DNA of 10,510 nt from Acidobacteriota bacterium (GTDB lineage Bacteria > Acidobacteriota > Terriglobia > Acidiferrales > UBA7541), in NCBI GenBank assembly GCA_003153585.1, contig PLZZ01000131.1, positions 5,528 to 16,037 of the forward strand, read 5' to 3'. Below the pieces are notes generated by a model, which did not search any database, was not told where the DNA came from, and saw only the letters and a program-made list of their open reading frames with translations. Every line of letters begins with the position of its first letter. Position 1 is the stretch's first letter. This document shows positions 1 to 6,867 of the stretch, in pieces. The translations under genes were made by a program, and so were the position numbers.

Positions 1-434
1 AACTCGGCTGTGCGTTTAATCTCGCGGATTTTGGTATCGAGAAATAGTTGGGTTCCTGCGGAGCGACACTCAGCTTCGAGCATTCCCGTCACGTCTTGCG
101 CGGAGCGATCGCAGAATAACTGGCCCAGAGTTTTCTCGTGGTACGGAATGCGGTGAGCTTCCACCAAGGCGATAAAATCTGCAGGCGTATAACGAGCCAG
201 CGCGGATTTCTGAAAGTGCGGGTTGCTGCAAATGAAGTTCTCCGGCTGACAGTAAAGATTTGTGAAATTGCAGCGGCCGCCACCGGAGATAAGAATTTTC
301 TTGCCGGCGCGCTCGCTCCGCTCCAGAATTGCGACCTTGCGCCCACGTTTACCAGCTTCAATGGCGCACATCAGTCCCGCCGCTCCAGCACCCAAGACCA
401 AAGCGTCAAATTTGTGAATTGTTATTTGCGCCAA
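1..434 (-). CDS. BaiN/HI0933-family FAD-dependent oxidoreductase, N-terminal part (runs off left edge)
   Basis: About 144 codons are visible, reading MAQITIHKFDALVLGAGAAG at the N-terminus. Residues 15-20 are the GxGxxG dinucleotide-binding turn of a Rossmann fold. Residues 44-59 carry GKKILISGGGRCNFTN, the signature of the HI0933/YhiN/BaiN flavoprotein family. The usual size is about 400 residues, so roughly the first third is present and the rest lies left of the window. The frame is open back to a TGA and contains no ATG or GTG, so TTG at 434-432 is the only sensible start. An AGAAGG lies just 3 nt upstream, a short spacing for a ribosome binding site. Family members bind FAD; BaiN has been linked to bile-acid reduction, but most members have no established substrate, so the substrate is unknown here. 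The gene is divergent from the ABC-F gene with 91 bp between starts. Confidence 0.88.
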   Translation of the reverse strand, partial: MAQITIHKFDALVLGAGAAGLMCAIEAGKRGRKVAILERSERAGKKILISGGGRCNFTNLYCQPENFICSNPHFQKSALARYTPADFIALVEAHRIPYHEKTLGQLFCDRSAQDVTGMLEAECRSAGTQLFLDTKIREIKRTAE

Positions 435-483
435 GTGCCTTCTCGAATTTACGGATTGACCTGCCTCTGGATGCCGCTGCTGG

Positions 484-489
484 TATGCT
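484..489 (+). promoter_or_regulatory. possible extended -10 element for the uup-like gene
   Basis: The stretch TGGTATGCT at 481-489 has the TGn-TATnnT form of an extended -10, and a start near 496 would give a short leader before the TTG at 526. A TTGACC at 456-461 lies 22 bp upstream, too far for a normal -35. AGGAGAAG at 508-515 is the likely ribosome binding site. This is motif matching only. Confidence 0.25.
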
Positions 490-525
490 CAAGGGTAAAC
501 TAATTGCAGGAGAAGACCGAAACTT

Positions 526-2340
526 TTGGCTCCGATTATCAATGCCCAGGGATTGTCGAAACGATACGGACTCGCGCCACTGTTCGAGGATATCTCGTTT
601 ACCGTATCAGAAGGTGAGCGCATCGGGCTGATCGGCCCGAATGGCTCCGGTAAATCCACTTTGCTGGAAATCCTTTTTGGGCGGGTGAAATCTGACCAAG
701 GGGGAGTGGCGATACGCAAAGGCGCGAAGGTGAGTTTTGTCGAGCAGATTTCGCGTTTTGCCCCGGAAACGACGTGCAGGTCCGTTATCGAAGGCGCCTT
801 GGAACGAACGGGTGTGCCGGAGTCAGAGTGTTCATTTCGGGCGGAAGAAGCGCTTAGCCGCGCGGGTTTCGCGGATTTTGAAACGCATGCAGCGGCTTTG
901 TCAGGCGGCTGGCGCAAAAGGCTGGCAATTGTGGAGGGACTGGTCCAGGAACCGGACATTTTGCTGCTGGACGAGCCTACCAATCACCTGGATCTTGAGG
1001 GAATCAAGTGGCTCGAAAGATTGCTCGAGGACGCGGAATTCGCGTGCGTGGTGGTCAGCCACGACCGCTACTTTCTCGAAAATGTGGCGAACGATATGGT
1101 TGAACTCGATCGCGCCTACCAGGAAGGATTTCTCCGCGTAAAAGGAAAGTACAGCATCTTCCTGGAGGCTAAGGAAGCGCATTTGCATGCCCAGGGTAAC
1201 CGCCAGGATGCGCTGGCAAACCGCGTGCACACGGAGATCGAATGGTTGCGGCGCGGTCCGAAGGCACGGGCGACCAAATCAAAATCTCGAATTGATAAAG
1301 CGCATAAGATGATCGGCGAATTGGCAGACCTGAATGCGAGAAGCCGCACCGTCACTGCGAAGATAGATTTCTCCGCTTCGAATAGGCAAACAAAACAGCT
1401 CGTCGTACTGGATGGCGTTGGCTACTCGATAGGCGGCCGTTCACTTTTCAAAGGGATTGATTTCACCGTGACGTCCGGTATGCGCGTTGGCTTGGTTGGG
1501 CCGAACGGCAGCGGCAAGACGACGTTGCTCCGCCTGCTGCGCGGCGAGATAGAACCTACGGCCGGCACGGTCCGCAAGGCGGATTCGCTGAAAATTGTTT
1601 ACTTCGATCAGAATCGCGAACTTGACCCTAACCTGACATTGCGACGCGCGCTAGCGCCTGACAGCGACTCGGTGATTTATCAGGACCGAATAACTCATGT
1701 GGCGTCCTGGGCGGCGAGATTTCTCTTCAACGCTGAAGACTTGAACCGGCCCGTCGGCCGCCTATCCGGTGGCGAACGCGCGCGCGTTTTAGTTGCGCAA
1801 CTTATGTTGCAGCCCGCCGATGTGCTGCTCTTGGATGAACCGACGAACGATCTCGATATTCCCACGCTCGAAATACTCGAAGAAAACCTTCTGGAGTATC
1901 GCGGAGCGCTGGTGCTGATCACACACGATCGCTACATGCTGGATCGCGTCTCAACAATTGTATTTGGCCTGGACGGCCTAGGGAATACGGAACGCTTTGC
2001 CGACTATTCGCAGTGGGACGCATGGCAAAACGCGCAAAAGGCCGGGAACGTGGCCGAACGAACGACTGCGACGAAGTCCCCAGCAACAAGAGCCGAAATT
2101 CCGTCCGGAGCAACAAAAAACAAGCTGACACATGCCGAGGCCCGCGAGTTCGTATCCATCGAAAAACAAATGGCAAGGGCCGAGCAGGCGCTCATAGACA
2201 GGCGGGCCGCATTGGAAGATCGCGAAATCGCCAGTGATGCGTCTCGCCTTCAAATCGCATTTGCTGAGATGGAAGCAGCACAGAAGACGGTTGATAATTT
2301 ATACGAGCGTTGGTCTGAGCTGGAACGAAGGAAAAGCTGA
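526..2340 (+). CDS. uup: Uup-type ABC-F ATPase (duplicated ABC domains with C-terminal coiled coil)
   Basis: The 604-residue protein has two ABC ATPase domains and no membrane segments, which is the ABC-F layout. Domain 1 has Walker A GPNGSGKS at 37-44, signature LSGGW at 125-129, Walker B LLLDE at 146-150 and the H-loop in SHDRY (H179). A charged linker at about 200-290 includes EWLRRGPKARATKSKSRI. Domain 2 has Walker A at 325-332, LSGGE at 413-417, LLLDE at 434-438 and THDRY (H467). A linker rich in K, A and T leads to a helical, charged C-terminal segment (about 533-603), as in Uup. The LSGGW signature and the WLRRGxKAR linker are typical of Uup rather than EttA. Uup proteins act in the cytoplasm; in E. 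coli Uup affects precise transposon excision and is tied to ribosome function. TTG at 526 is the first possible start after an in-frame TAA at 496-498, and it lies 13 nt after AGGAG. No clear terminator follows. Confidence 0.93.
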   Translation: MAPIINAQGLSKRYGLAPLFEDISFTVSEGERIGLIGPNGSGKSTLLEILFGRVKSDQGGVAIRKGAKVSFVEQISRFAPETTCRSVIEGALERTGVPESECSFRAEEALSRAGFADFETHAAALSGGWRKRLAIVEGLVQEPDILLLDEPTNHLDLEGIKWLERLLEDAEFACVVVSHDRYFLENVANDMVELDRAYQEGFLRVKGKYSIFLEAKEAHLHAQGNRQDALANRVHTEIEWLRRGPKARATKSKSRIDKAHKMIGELADLNARSRTVTAKIDFSASNRQTKQLVVLDGVGYSIGGRSLFKGIDFTVTSGMRVGLVGPNGSGKTTLLRLLRGEIEPTAGTVRKADSLKIVYFDQNRELDPNLTLRRALAPDSDSVIYQDRITHVASWAARFLFNAEDLNRPVGRLSGGERARVLVAQLMLQPADVLLLDEPTNDLDIPTLEILEENLLEYRGALVLITHDRYMLDRVSTIVFGLDGLGNTERFADYSQWDAWQNAQKAGNVAERTTATKSPATRAEIPSGATKNKLTHAEAREFVSIEKQMARAEQALIDRRAALEDREIASDASRLQIAFAEMEAAQKTVDNLYERWSELERRKS

Positions 2341-2412
2341 AGTCACAGCTACGAGTTTGGTTCGTCAGAACAAGGCCTGAGACTGCGTCAAAGGGGATTT
2401 ATTTCAGAAGAT

Positions 2413-2487
2413 TGGCTGGGAGGCTAGGACTCGAACCTAGATAATCAGATCCAGAATCTGATGTACTGCCAATTGTACGACCTCCCA
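2413..2487 (-). tRNA. tRNA-Gln (anticodon CTG), 3' CCA encoded
   Basis: Read on the minus strand this folds into a full cloverleaf: 7-bp acceptor TGGGAGG/CCTCCCA, D-stem GTAC/GTAC, anticodon stem TCAGA/TCTGA with loop TTCTGGA, 4-nt variable loop, T-stem CTAGG/CCTAG with loop TTCGAGT. The anticodon CTG (plus-strand 2452-2454) reads CAG, glutamine. The U1-A72 pair and discriminator G73 agree with known glutamine tRNA identity elements. The mature body is 72 nt (2416-2487), and CCA follows directly in the DNA at 2415-2413. It is convergent with the ABC-F gene, and no obvious intrinsic terminator is seen in the 72 bp between them. Confidence 0.97.
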
Positions 2488-2500
2488 GCAGGCCGGAGAC

Positions 2501-2527
2501 AAAAAAAAGGGGCCGTGAGCACGACCC
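2501..2527 (-). terminator. hairpin plus eight-T tract upstream of tRNA-Gln (terminator- or attenuator-like)
   Basis: On the minus strand GGGTCGTGCTCACGGCCC (2527-2510) can form a stem of up to 8 bp, realistically 6-7 bp with a small loop, including one G-T pair. It is followed by C and then eight T at 2508-2501. This is the form of an intrinsic terminator. Its position is odd: the predicted tRNA promoter would start transcription at about 2527, so the hairpin would form the 5' end of the tRNA precursor, ending 13 nt before the mature tRNA. It may instead stop antisense read-through from the right, or shape precursor processing. The structure is seen directly; its role is unknown. Confidence 0.5.
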
Positions 2528-2533
2528 TGCACT

Positions 2534-2562
2534 ACTTTACCGTTCGGGAACGGCTTCGTCAA
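2534..2562 (-). promoter_or_regulatory. sigma70-type promoter for tRNA-Gln
   Basis: On the minus strand TTGACG (2562-2557) and TAAAGT (2539-2534) are separated by exactly 17 bp, matching the -35 consensus at 5 of 6 positions and the -10 at 4 of 6. Start of transcription would fall at about 2527 with G, giving a 40-nt leader before the tRNA. The spacer contains the inverted repeat CCGTTC-N2-GAACGG (2540-2553), which could be a protein binding site or chance. Confidence 0.6.
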
Positions 2563-2722
2563 CCGTCCAGCAAAGTGATGCACATTTCCTTCGTCGCTTT
2601 CTTCAAGGCCGGCAAGAATCAAACTGTCGAGCCGTCGAAGTATCCTCCCAAGTTTATGAAAATGGGGAAGTTACTCGAAATGATTGGCGCGGGCAACTCA
2701 CTGCTGGCTGGGCACGGACTAA

Positions 2723-2751
2723 TTGGGCGAGCGACCTGCTTATGTTAAAAT
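2723..2751 (+). promoter_or_regulatory. possible promoter overlapping the annotated mepK-like start
   Basis: TTGGGC (2723-2728), a 17-bp spacer and TAAAAT (2746-2751) resemble a sigma70 promoter with a good -10 (5 of 6) and a poor -35 (3 of 6). If used, transcription would start at about 2758, which excludes the ATG at 2742 and favours the in-frame ATG at 2769. Confidence 0.3.
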
Positions 2752-3380
2752 TGAATCGAAAAATATTTATGTGCAGATCAAGAAACTATTCGCGGAGTCT
2801 GTGGGTTGTGGGCGCAACGCTGTTTCTGATTGCGTCGAGCAGCGCGCACGCTCAATCGCGTCTAGTGTCTCCTCAGGAGCCGTCTTCTCCGGAGCGCCAG
2901 GATCATCGCCTGCTTCTTTACAACACGCACACCGCTGAGCGGATTGATATTGTTTACCGCCGCGGCGATCAGTACATTTCGGGCGCGCTCGCCAAGCTTG
3001 ATTTTTTTCTTCGCGATCATCGGACGGGCGACGTCCGCCATTTCGATCCGCGCCTGTACGATATTCTGTCCGATCTCACTTTTTCAATAGGACATCCCGA
3101 CGGCGAGATCGACATCGTGTGCGGCTACCGCACTTCGTCGACGAATGAATCCCTTCGCGCTCACACCACCGGAGTGGCCAGGAACAGCCTTCACATTCAA
3201 GCGGAAGCCATCGACCTGCGCATGCCCGGCGTCGATACGTTCAAGCTGCGCCAGGCGGCACTCGCGCTGCGTCGCGGGGGCGTGGGCTACTATCCTCATT
3301 CCGACTTCATCCACGTCGACACCGGCCGTGTCCGTCAGTGGTGTTTCGATTGTCCCGCCAGCTTGACCACCGGCGACTAA
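2742..3380 (+). CDS. mepK: secreted MepK/DUF882-type murein endopeptidase (peptidase M15 superfamily)
   Basis: The product is 212 residues from ATG 2742. A signal peptide is clear: basic stretch at 11-18, hydrophobic core at about 20-32 and SSAHA-QS at 33-39 as a likely cleavage site. The mature part carries the YcbK/MepK pattern: CGYR at 127-130, NSLHIQAEAIDLR at 148-160 with H151 and D158, and HSDFIHVDTG at 186-195 with H191. H151, D158 and H191 are the expected zinc ligands. E. coli MepK cleaves cross-links in periplasmic peptidoglycan, including 3-3 bonds made by L,D-transpeptidases. Its partner here is the convergent L,D-transpeptidase gene, with overlapping stops. Neither ATG 2742 nor the in-frame ATG 2769 has a clear ribosome binding site; the second start gives a more typical 28-residue signal peptide. 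Confidence 0.87.
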   Translation: MLKLNRKIFMCRSRNYSRSLWVVGATLFLIASSSAHAQSRLVSPQEPSSPERQDHRLLLYNTHTAERIDIVYRRGDQYISGALAKLDFFLRDHRTGDVRHFDPRLYDILSDLTFSIGHPDGEIDIVCGYRTSSTNESLRAHTTGVARNSLHIQAEAIDLRMPGVDTFKLRQAALALRRGGVGYYPHSDFIHVDTGRVRQWCFDCPASLTTGD

Positions 3381-5119
3381 CCCGGATACGGGTAACCTTT
3401 ATCGAGTACTTCTTCCAGAGAGGCGTCGTGCCCGTAGATGTCGTCGTAAAAGTGAACGGTTCCGTCCTCCGTCACGATCACCGTGCCGTAGACGATTAAA
3501 ACCGGAATCCGATGCGCAAGGTTTACCTGCTGCGTCGCGCTCCCATTCATCGCTGCACGGACCCGATCCATGTTCCAGCCCGGATTATCGCGCAGCACCC
3601 AGACGGCCAGATCCGCGGGCTTTCCCAGTCGAATACAACCATGACTGAAATCCCTCCGGGACTTCGAGAAGAATTCCTGCGCGGGAGTGTCGTGCATGTA
3701 CACGCTGTAGTCATTCGGGAAAATAAATTTCACGAGTCCGAGCGAGTTCTTGGGACCCGGCGCTTGCCGAATGAAGAGCTTGCCGGCCCGCAGTTGCGCG
3801 AGCACGTCGCTCGTGACCGTTCCCGACGTGACTACCTCCTGGCGGCTGTTTACCACCTCAAATCCCTTTTTCGATAAGTAGTCCGGATCGCGAGCTATGC
3901 GCGAAAGGTATTCAGCCTTCGCGATGGAATAGGGAACATTCCAGTAAGGTCGAAATACGACATACGCCATTTTCTCTTCAAACACAGGCGTGCTGTGGTC
4001 ATAGGCTTTCCCGACCACGACATTCATTGTCAAAGCGATCTTGAATTTTTCATCGTAGGCTCGAAGGCGAAATTCGGGGATATTCACTACGATGGGCGCC
4101 TTTTGATAAGCGTCGGGCATCCAGCGCCAGCGTTCGAGAGTCAGTTGCATCTGGCGCACACGCTGCCTTAGCGGAACGTTTAGGTCGGCCAATGTTTGCG
4201 AGCCGATTCGCCCGTCTGAATCCCGGCCATGCCGGCGCTGAAAACTCTTGACCGCGTCCACGAGCGGACCCTGATAGATCGTTTCATCCTCCGGAACATT
4301 GGCGTCGGGAGGAAGGTCGCCCACCAGACGGAGGAATCGGATCAACCGAGGGACGCCGGGATAAGAATCGCCCGGCGCGATCGTTCCCTTTACGGCGGGA
4401 AGCGGTTCGCCGTCGTATTCCTTCGCAAGCTCCAAATAGGTTTGCAGGGCTTTAATCGTGCGCCGGTAGCCCGGATAGGGCGGTTCCACTTGTGCCAGGA
4501 TGCCGGCAACATCGGAAGCGTCCACAACATCTTTTTTCAGGAATCCGGGCAAATCGTATTTCCTGGCCTCGATGTCGAAACCAAAGCCAAAATGCTTCGG
4601 ATTCACTTTGCCGATATGAAGGTCCGAGACATATCTCATCACGCAAACGGTTAGCGCAGCGTCGAATCGCACCGCGTCTGTTTCGGATGGCTGCGGAGCG
4701 ATGGGTTTGAGTTTTGCCACCCGGTCGCCCCACCGCGGCCCGTCATAATCCTCGGCGAATAGTCCCTCTTGGTCCGCGTTCTTCAGAATGGCAATTACCT
4801 GCTGCGCCTGGGCGCTCGGCTCCATTCCCCTGACCCATGGCAGGGAATACCCGTACGATTGATAGAATTCCGTCATCAATCGGCTGTAATCGCTGAAATC
4901 GGGCCAGCGCAGGTCCGAGAGATTTTGTGCTTGGATGATCGCACGCAAAGAAGCTTGGCCCTCGGGGCTGAGCTGCTGAGGTGCAGGGACGGATTGCGCG
5001 GAGGTTTCGGCTTGCGTGCGTGCTTCTCCCGCCGAGCTGATGTCGTGACCCAACAACAGTGCGATCGTCACAAGCGTCAACAAGCACGGCAGGCTCCTGG
5101 AAATCCACGATTGCTTCAT
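3377..5119 (-). CDS. ldtD: YcbB/LdtD-type L,D-transpeptidase with peptidoglycan-binding domain
   Basis: The 580-residue protein begins with a signal peptide or anchor (basic start, hydrophobic residues about 9-24). A YcbB scaffold domain spans about 65-260, including the SDLHIGKVNPKHFGF stretch. A PG_binding_1-like repeat follows at about 277-315 (VKSFQRRHGRDSDGRIGSQTL). The YkuD catalytic domain runs from about 342 to 500, with H476 in VYMHDTP and the active-site motif SHGCIRLG at 492-499, where C495 is the nucleophile. Members form 3-3 cross-links in periplasmic murein and are little affected by most penicillins. ATG 5119 has GGGAG 6 nt upstream, a good ribosome binding site. The TAG stop overlaps the stop of the mepK-like gene on the other strand. 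In E. coli ldtD and mepK are also neighbours, but in the same direction. Confidence 0.93.
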   Translation of the reverse strand: MKQSWISRSLPCLLTLVTIALLLGHDISSAGEARTQAETSAQSVPAPQQLSPEGQASLRAIIQAQNLSDLRWPDFSDYSRLMTEFYQSYGYSLPWVRGMEPSAQAQQVIAILKNADQEGLFAEDYDGPRWGDRVAKLKPIAPQPSETDAVRFDAALTVCVMRYVSDLHIGKVNPKHFGFGFDIEARKYDLPGFLKKDVVDASDVAGILAQVEPPYPGYRRTIKALQTYLELAKEYDGEPLPAVKGTIAPGDSYPGVPRLIRFLRLVGDLPPDANVPEDETIYQGPLVDAVKSFQRRHGRDSDGRIGSQTLADLNVPLRQRVRQMQLTLERWRWMPDAYQKAPIVVNIPEFRLRAYDEKFKIALTMNVVVGKAYDHSTPVFEEKMAYVVFRPYWNVPYSIAKAEYLSRIARDPDYLSKKGFEVVNSRQEVVTSGTVTSDVLAQLRAGKLFIRQAPGPKNSLGLVKFIFPNDYSVYMHDTPAQEFFSKSRRDFSHGCIRLGKPADLAVWVLRDNPGWNMDRVRAAMNGSATQQVNLAHRIPVLIVYGTVIVTEDGTVHFYDDIYGHDASLEEVLDKGYPYPG

Positions 5120-5312
5120 CGAAATACTCCCGGCTTAATCGCTAAACTCGACCGTTGCGTGATCGCAAAAGGCGAGATGCGAAAAGCCGTCACCCAAGTT
5201 ACGCACTAAGTTCTCGACTTACAACTTTTTGTTGATGCCCTGGAATCGTTCCTGGTATTTCACTTCGATACATTGCCGGAGTCGCGCTTGGGCGGTCCAG
5301 TTGGTTGTGGCT
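5120..5312. other. intergenic stretch between hpnI and the L,D-transpeptidase gene
   Basis: In these 193 bp I see no convincing promoter or terminator. A minus-strand frame from GTG 5326 to TAA 5219 would encode 35 residues ending VKYQERFQGINKKL, overlapping the last codons of hpnI. Its second half looks protein-like, but it has no ribosome binding site and matches nothing I know. The only symmetry near the hpnI end is CAAC-N5-GTTG (5222-5234), too weak for a terminator. Confidence 0.35.
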
Positions 5313-6482
5313 CTACCGTAGTTCACGTGGCGCCACAGGAATCAGACGCTTATCGCGGACGCGAAACTGGCGGTCGCGCCAGTGAATGCGTTGTGGGAAA
5401 AAGCTTGCCATCCAGACCGCGAATGCAAACGCATCGCGCAGCAGCAGCATCCAGAAATCCCGCCGTATGAGACGATCTCGCATTCCGCGTAGTCCTACGG
5501 AAATTGCCAGCATGATGCGAAAAAACAGTGCGATCGCGAGGTAAACGGCAGCGACCCTCCAGGTTACAAGAGCACCAACGAGCGCGGCCCAGGGCAGCGC
5601 GTTGGAAAAAATCAATCCAAGATGTCCCCAGGGCCGCGAATAGCGGATGCTCAGGTTCCAGCGAAGCTGATGGCGAAACGCGTCGGCAATCGTTTCTCGC
5701 GGATAAACGATGTCCACGGGGAAAGTGGTGAGTTCGACGCGATAGCCGCGTGCGGCGATGCGATTGCCAAGTTCGTAGTCATCGCAGAAGTAGTCCGCCA
5801 GCGATTCGAATCCACCGATTTCGGCCAGATGCTTTTTCGTGGTGGCCATCACTGCGCCGAGCATGAAATCGAGCCCGCCAAAAAGACGAGCGACGAGCAC
5901 ACCTGGCGCGAAATCGGCGCTATTGCCCAGAGCTTCGAGATCGGCGGCGAATCCCCCGTCCGTCAAGCCGCGGTAAAGGCACGTTACTCCACCCACCTTT
6001 GCATCGGAAAACGGCCGCACCACTGCGCGAAGAAAACCCGGCCCAACCCGAACGTCGCTGTCGCTGACAATCACGGTGTCATGCCGCGCTTCGCGCACCA
6101 TGCGGCAAAGCTTGTTGACTTTATCGCTGGTGCCCAGCGGCTCTGAACCGATGAGCAATCGGATCGAGCGCTGAGGAAAATCGGCGATTATTTTCTCGAT
6201 TACAGGAACCGTGGCATCGCGCTCATCACCCACGCAAAGAAGAATTTCGAATTCCGGGTAATCTTGATTGCAGAAGCTCGCGTAGTTCTCGTAGGTTTCG
6301 CGATCCAGACCGTGAATGGGCTTCAGGATACTGATGGGAGGAGCGGACTCTGGAGTCACTTCGGAGTAACGGCCAGGCTTGACGCGAAAAAAAGCCGCCG
6401 CTGCAAAAATCGCGATTAAGTAGTAGATGACCGGCGCAACCGCCAGCACCAGGAGCGCGTCGCGGACCACCAGCCACGCCAT
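5313..6482 (-). CDS. hpnI: HpnI-type hopanoid glycosyltransferase (GT2/GT21, ceramide glucosyltransferase-like)
   Basis: From ATG 6482 the product is 389 residues. A transmembrane helix at about 5-32 is followed by a cytoplasmic GT-A domain with the GT21 motifs: SILKPIHGLD at 51-60, the DxD-like SDSDVR at 140-145, FCDDYELG at 232-239, and HQLRW at 271-275 in the place of the (Q/R)xxRW motif. Hydrophobic C-terminal helices lie at about 288-330 and 345-363. HpnI proteins are known to transfer N-acetylglucosamine to bacteriohopanetetrol. The frame stays open further upstream to 6635, but that part lies inside the preceding gene and reads as low-complexity shadow. ATG 6482 begins 7 nt after the upstream stop (6490) and has AAGGG about 10 nt before it, so it is last in the hpnJ operon. 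Assignment rests on motifs plus linkage to hpnJ. Confidence 0.87.
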   Translation of the reverse strand: MAWLVVRDALLVLAVAPVIYYLIAIFAAAAFFRVKPGRYSEVTPESAPPISILKPIHGLDRETYENYASFCNQDYPEFEILLCVGDERDATVPVIEKIIADFPQRSIRLLIGSEPLGTSDKVNKLCRMVREARHDTVIVSDSDVRVGPGFLRAVVRPFSDAKVGGVTCLYRGLTDGGFAADLEALGNSADFAPGVLVARLFGGLDFMLGAVMATTKKHLAEIGGFESLADYFCDDYELGNRIAARGYRVELTTFPVDIVYPRETIADAFRHQLRWNLSIRYSRPWGHLGLIFSNALPWAALVGALVTWRVAAVYLAIALFFRIMLAISVGLRGMRDRLIRRDFWMLLLRDAFAFAVWMASFFPQRIHWRDRQFRVRDKRLIPVAPRELR

Positions 6483-6489
6483 AAAATCG

Positions 6490-6867
6490 CTACCCTTTGC
6501 CCTGCCACACCAATACAACGCCGAGACAGACCAGGAGAATTCCAGCCCAGCGGAGCGGGGTGACGCGCTCGCCCAGGAACAAGCGGCCGCCGTAGGCCCC
6601 GGCGGCGTAGCTGAGAGCCGTGACCGGTACGACAAAGCTGACGTTTTCCATGGAGAGCATCGTCAGCATAGCAAAAAAACCAATGCCCATCAGCGCAAGG
6701 CCGAACCACATCCATCCTACTTGCATCGCCCGGCCAAAAACGCGCAGTAGCGCGAGCGGCCGGAAATCCTTCACCTCGCCGATGACTTTCATGGCGCGCG
6801 TGATGCAAAGCTCTCCGGCGGTGCCGCCCAAAACGATGAGCGAAAGCAAAATCGCTTCCAGCCACAT
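6490..6867 (-). CDS. small EamA/SMR-like four-helix membrane protein (second of a pair)
   Basis: From ATG 6867 the product is 125 residues with four predicted helices (about 4-21, 53-72, 75-97, 105-121), half the size of an ordinary EamA transporter and similar to ArnE/ArnF. The last two helices carry the EamA-type pattern VSFVVPVTALSYAAGAY and LGERVTPLRWAGI. Helix 1 has GELCITRAMK at 18-27: acidic E19 followed eight residues later by K27, the same spacing as E14 and K22 of EmrE. The TGATG junction with the gene before it overlaps by 1 nt, and GGAG lies 8 nt upstream, so translation is probably coupled. A longer frame to 6945 exists, but its extra residues are unlike a membrane N-terminus. 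It likely pairs with the preceding protein; the substrate is not shown by sequence, and the hopanoid context suggests a lipid or lipid-linked sugar. Confidence 0.82.
   Translation of the reverse strand: MWLEAILLSLIVLGGTAGELCITRAMKVIGEVKDFRPLALLRVFGRAMQVGWMWFGLALMGIGFFAMLTMLSMENVSFVVPVTALSYAAGAYGGRLFLGERVTPLRWAGILLVCLGVVLVWQGKG

Larger units (their letters stand above)
2488..2741. other. intergenic stretch between tRNA-Gln and mepK-like gene, with a possible small ORF
   Basis: This 254-bp stretch holds the tRNA promoter and hairpin (2501-2562). A plus-strand frame from ATG 2578 to TAA 2748 would encode 56 residues and overlap the mepK-like start ATG 2742 by 7 nt. Its third codon positions are visibly richer in G and C than its second positions, as in coding DNA, but there is no clear ribosome binding site, no family is recognised, and the same frame stays open back through the tRNA. 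It is left uncalled as a gene. Confidence 0.4.

Noticed and set aside
489..983. 164-codon minus-strand open frame opposite the uup-like gene
   Set aside because: Ser/Pro-rich antisense shadow of the first ATPase domain, with no recognisable motif.
2437..2622. Minus-strand open frame reading through the hairpin into tRNA-Gln
   Set aside because: It crosses the T-tract and ends inside the tRNA gene, so it cannot be a normal protein gene.
3380..3393. ACCCG-GATA-CGGGT hairpin right after the mepK-like stop as a terminator
   Set aside because: Only 5 bp and no T-tract on either strand; it also encodes the conserved-looking C-terminus of the transpeptidase.
5222..5234. CAAC-N5-GTTG as a terminator after hpnI
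   Set aside because: A 4-bp stem with an A/T loop is far too weak and has no following T-tract.
6483..6635. In-frame upstream extension of hpnI giving a 440-residue protein
   Set aside because: The extra 51 residues lie inside the preceding EamA-like gene, read as low-complexity Ser/Ala/Arg-rich sequence, and come before a clear hydrophobic N-terminus at ATG 6482.
6416..6865. 149-codon minus-strand open frame over the EamA-like and hpnI starts
   Set aside because: Arg/Ala/Gly-rich shadow frame of two well-supported membrane protein genes.
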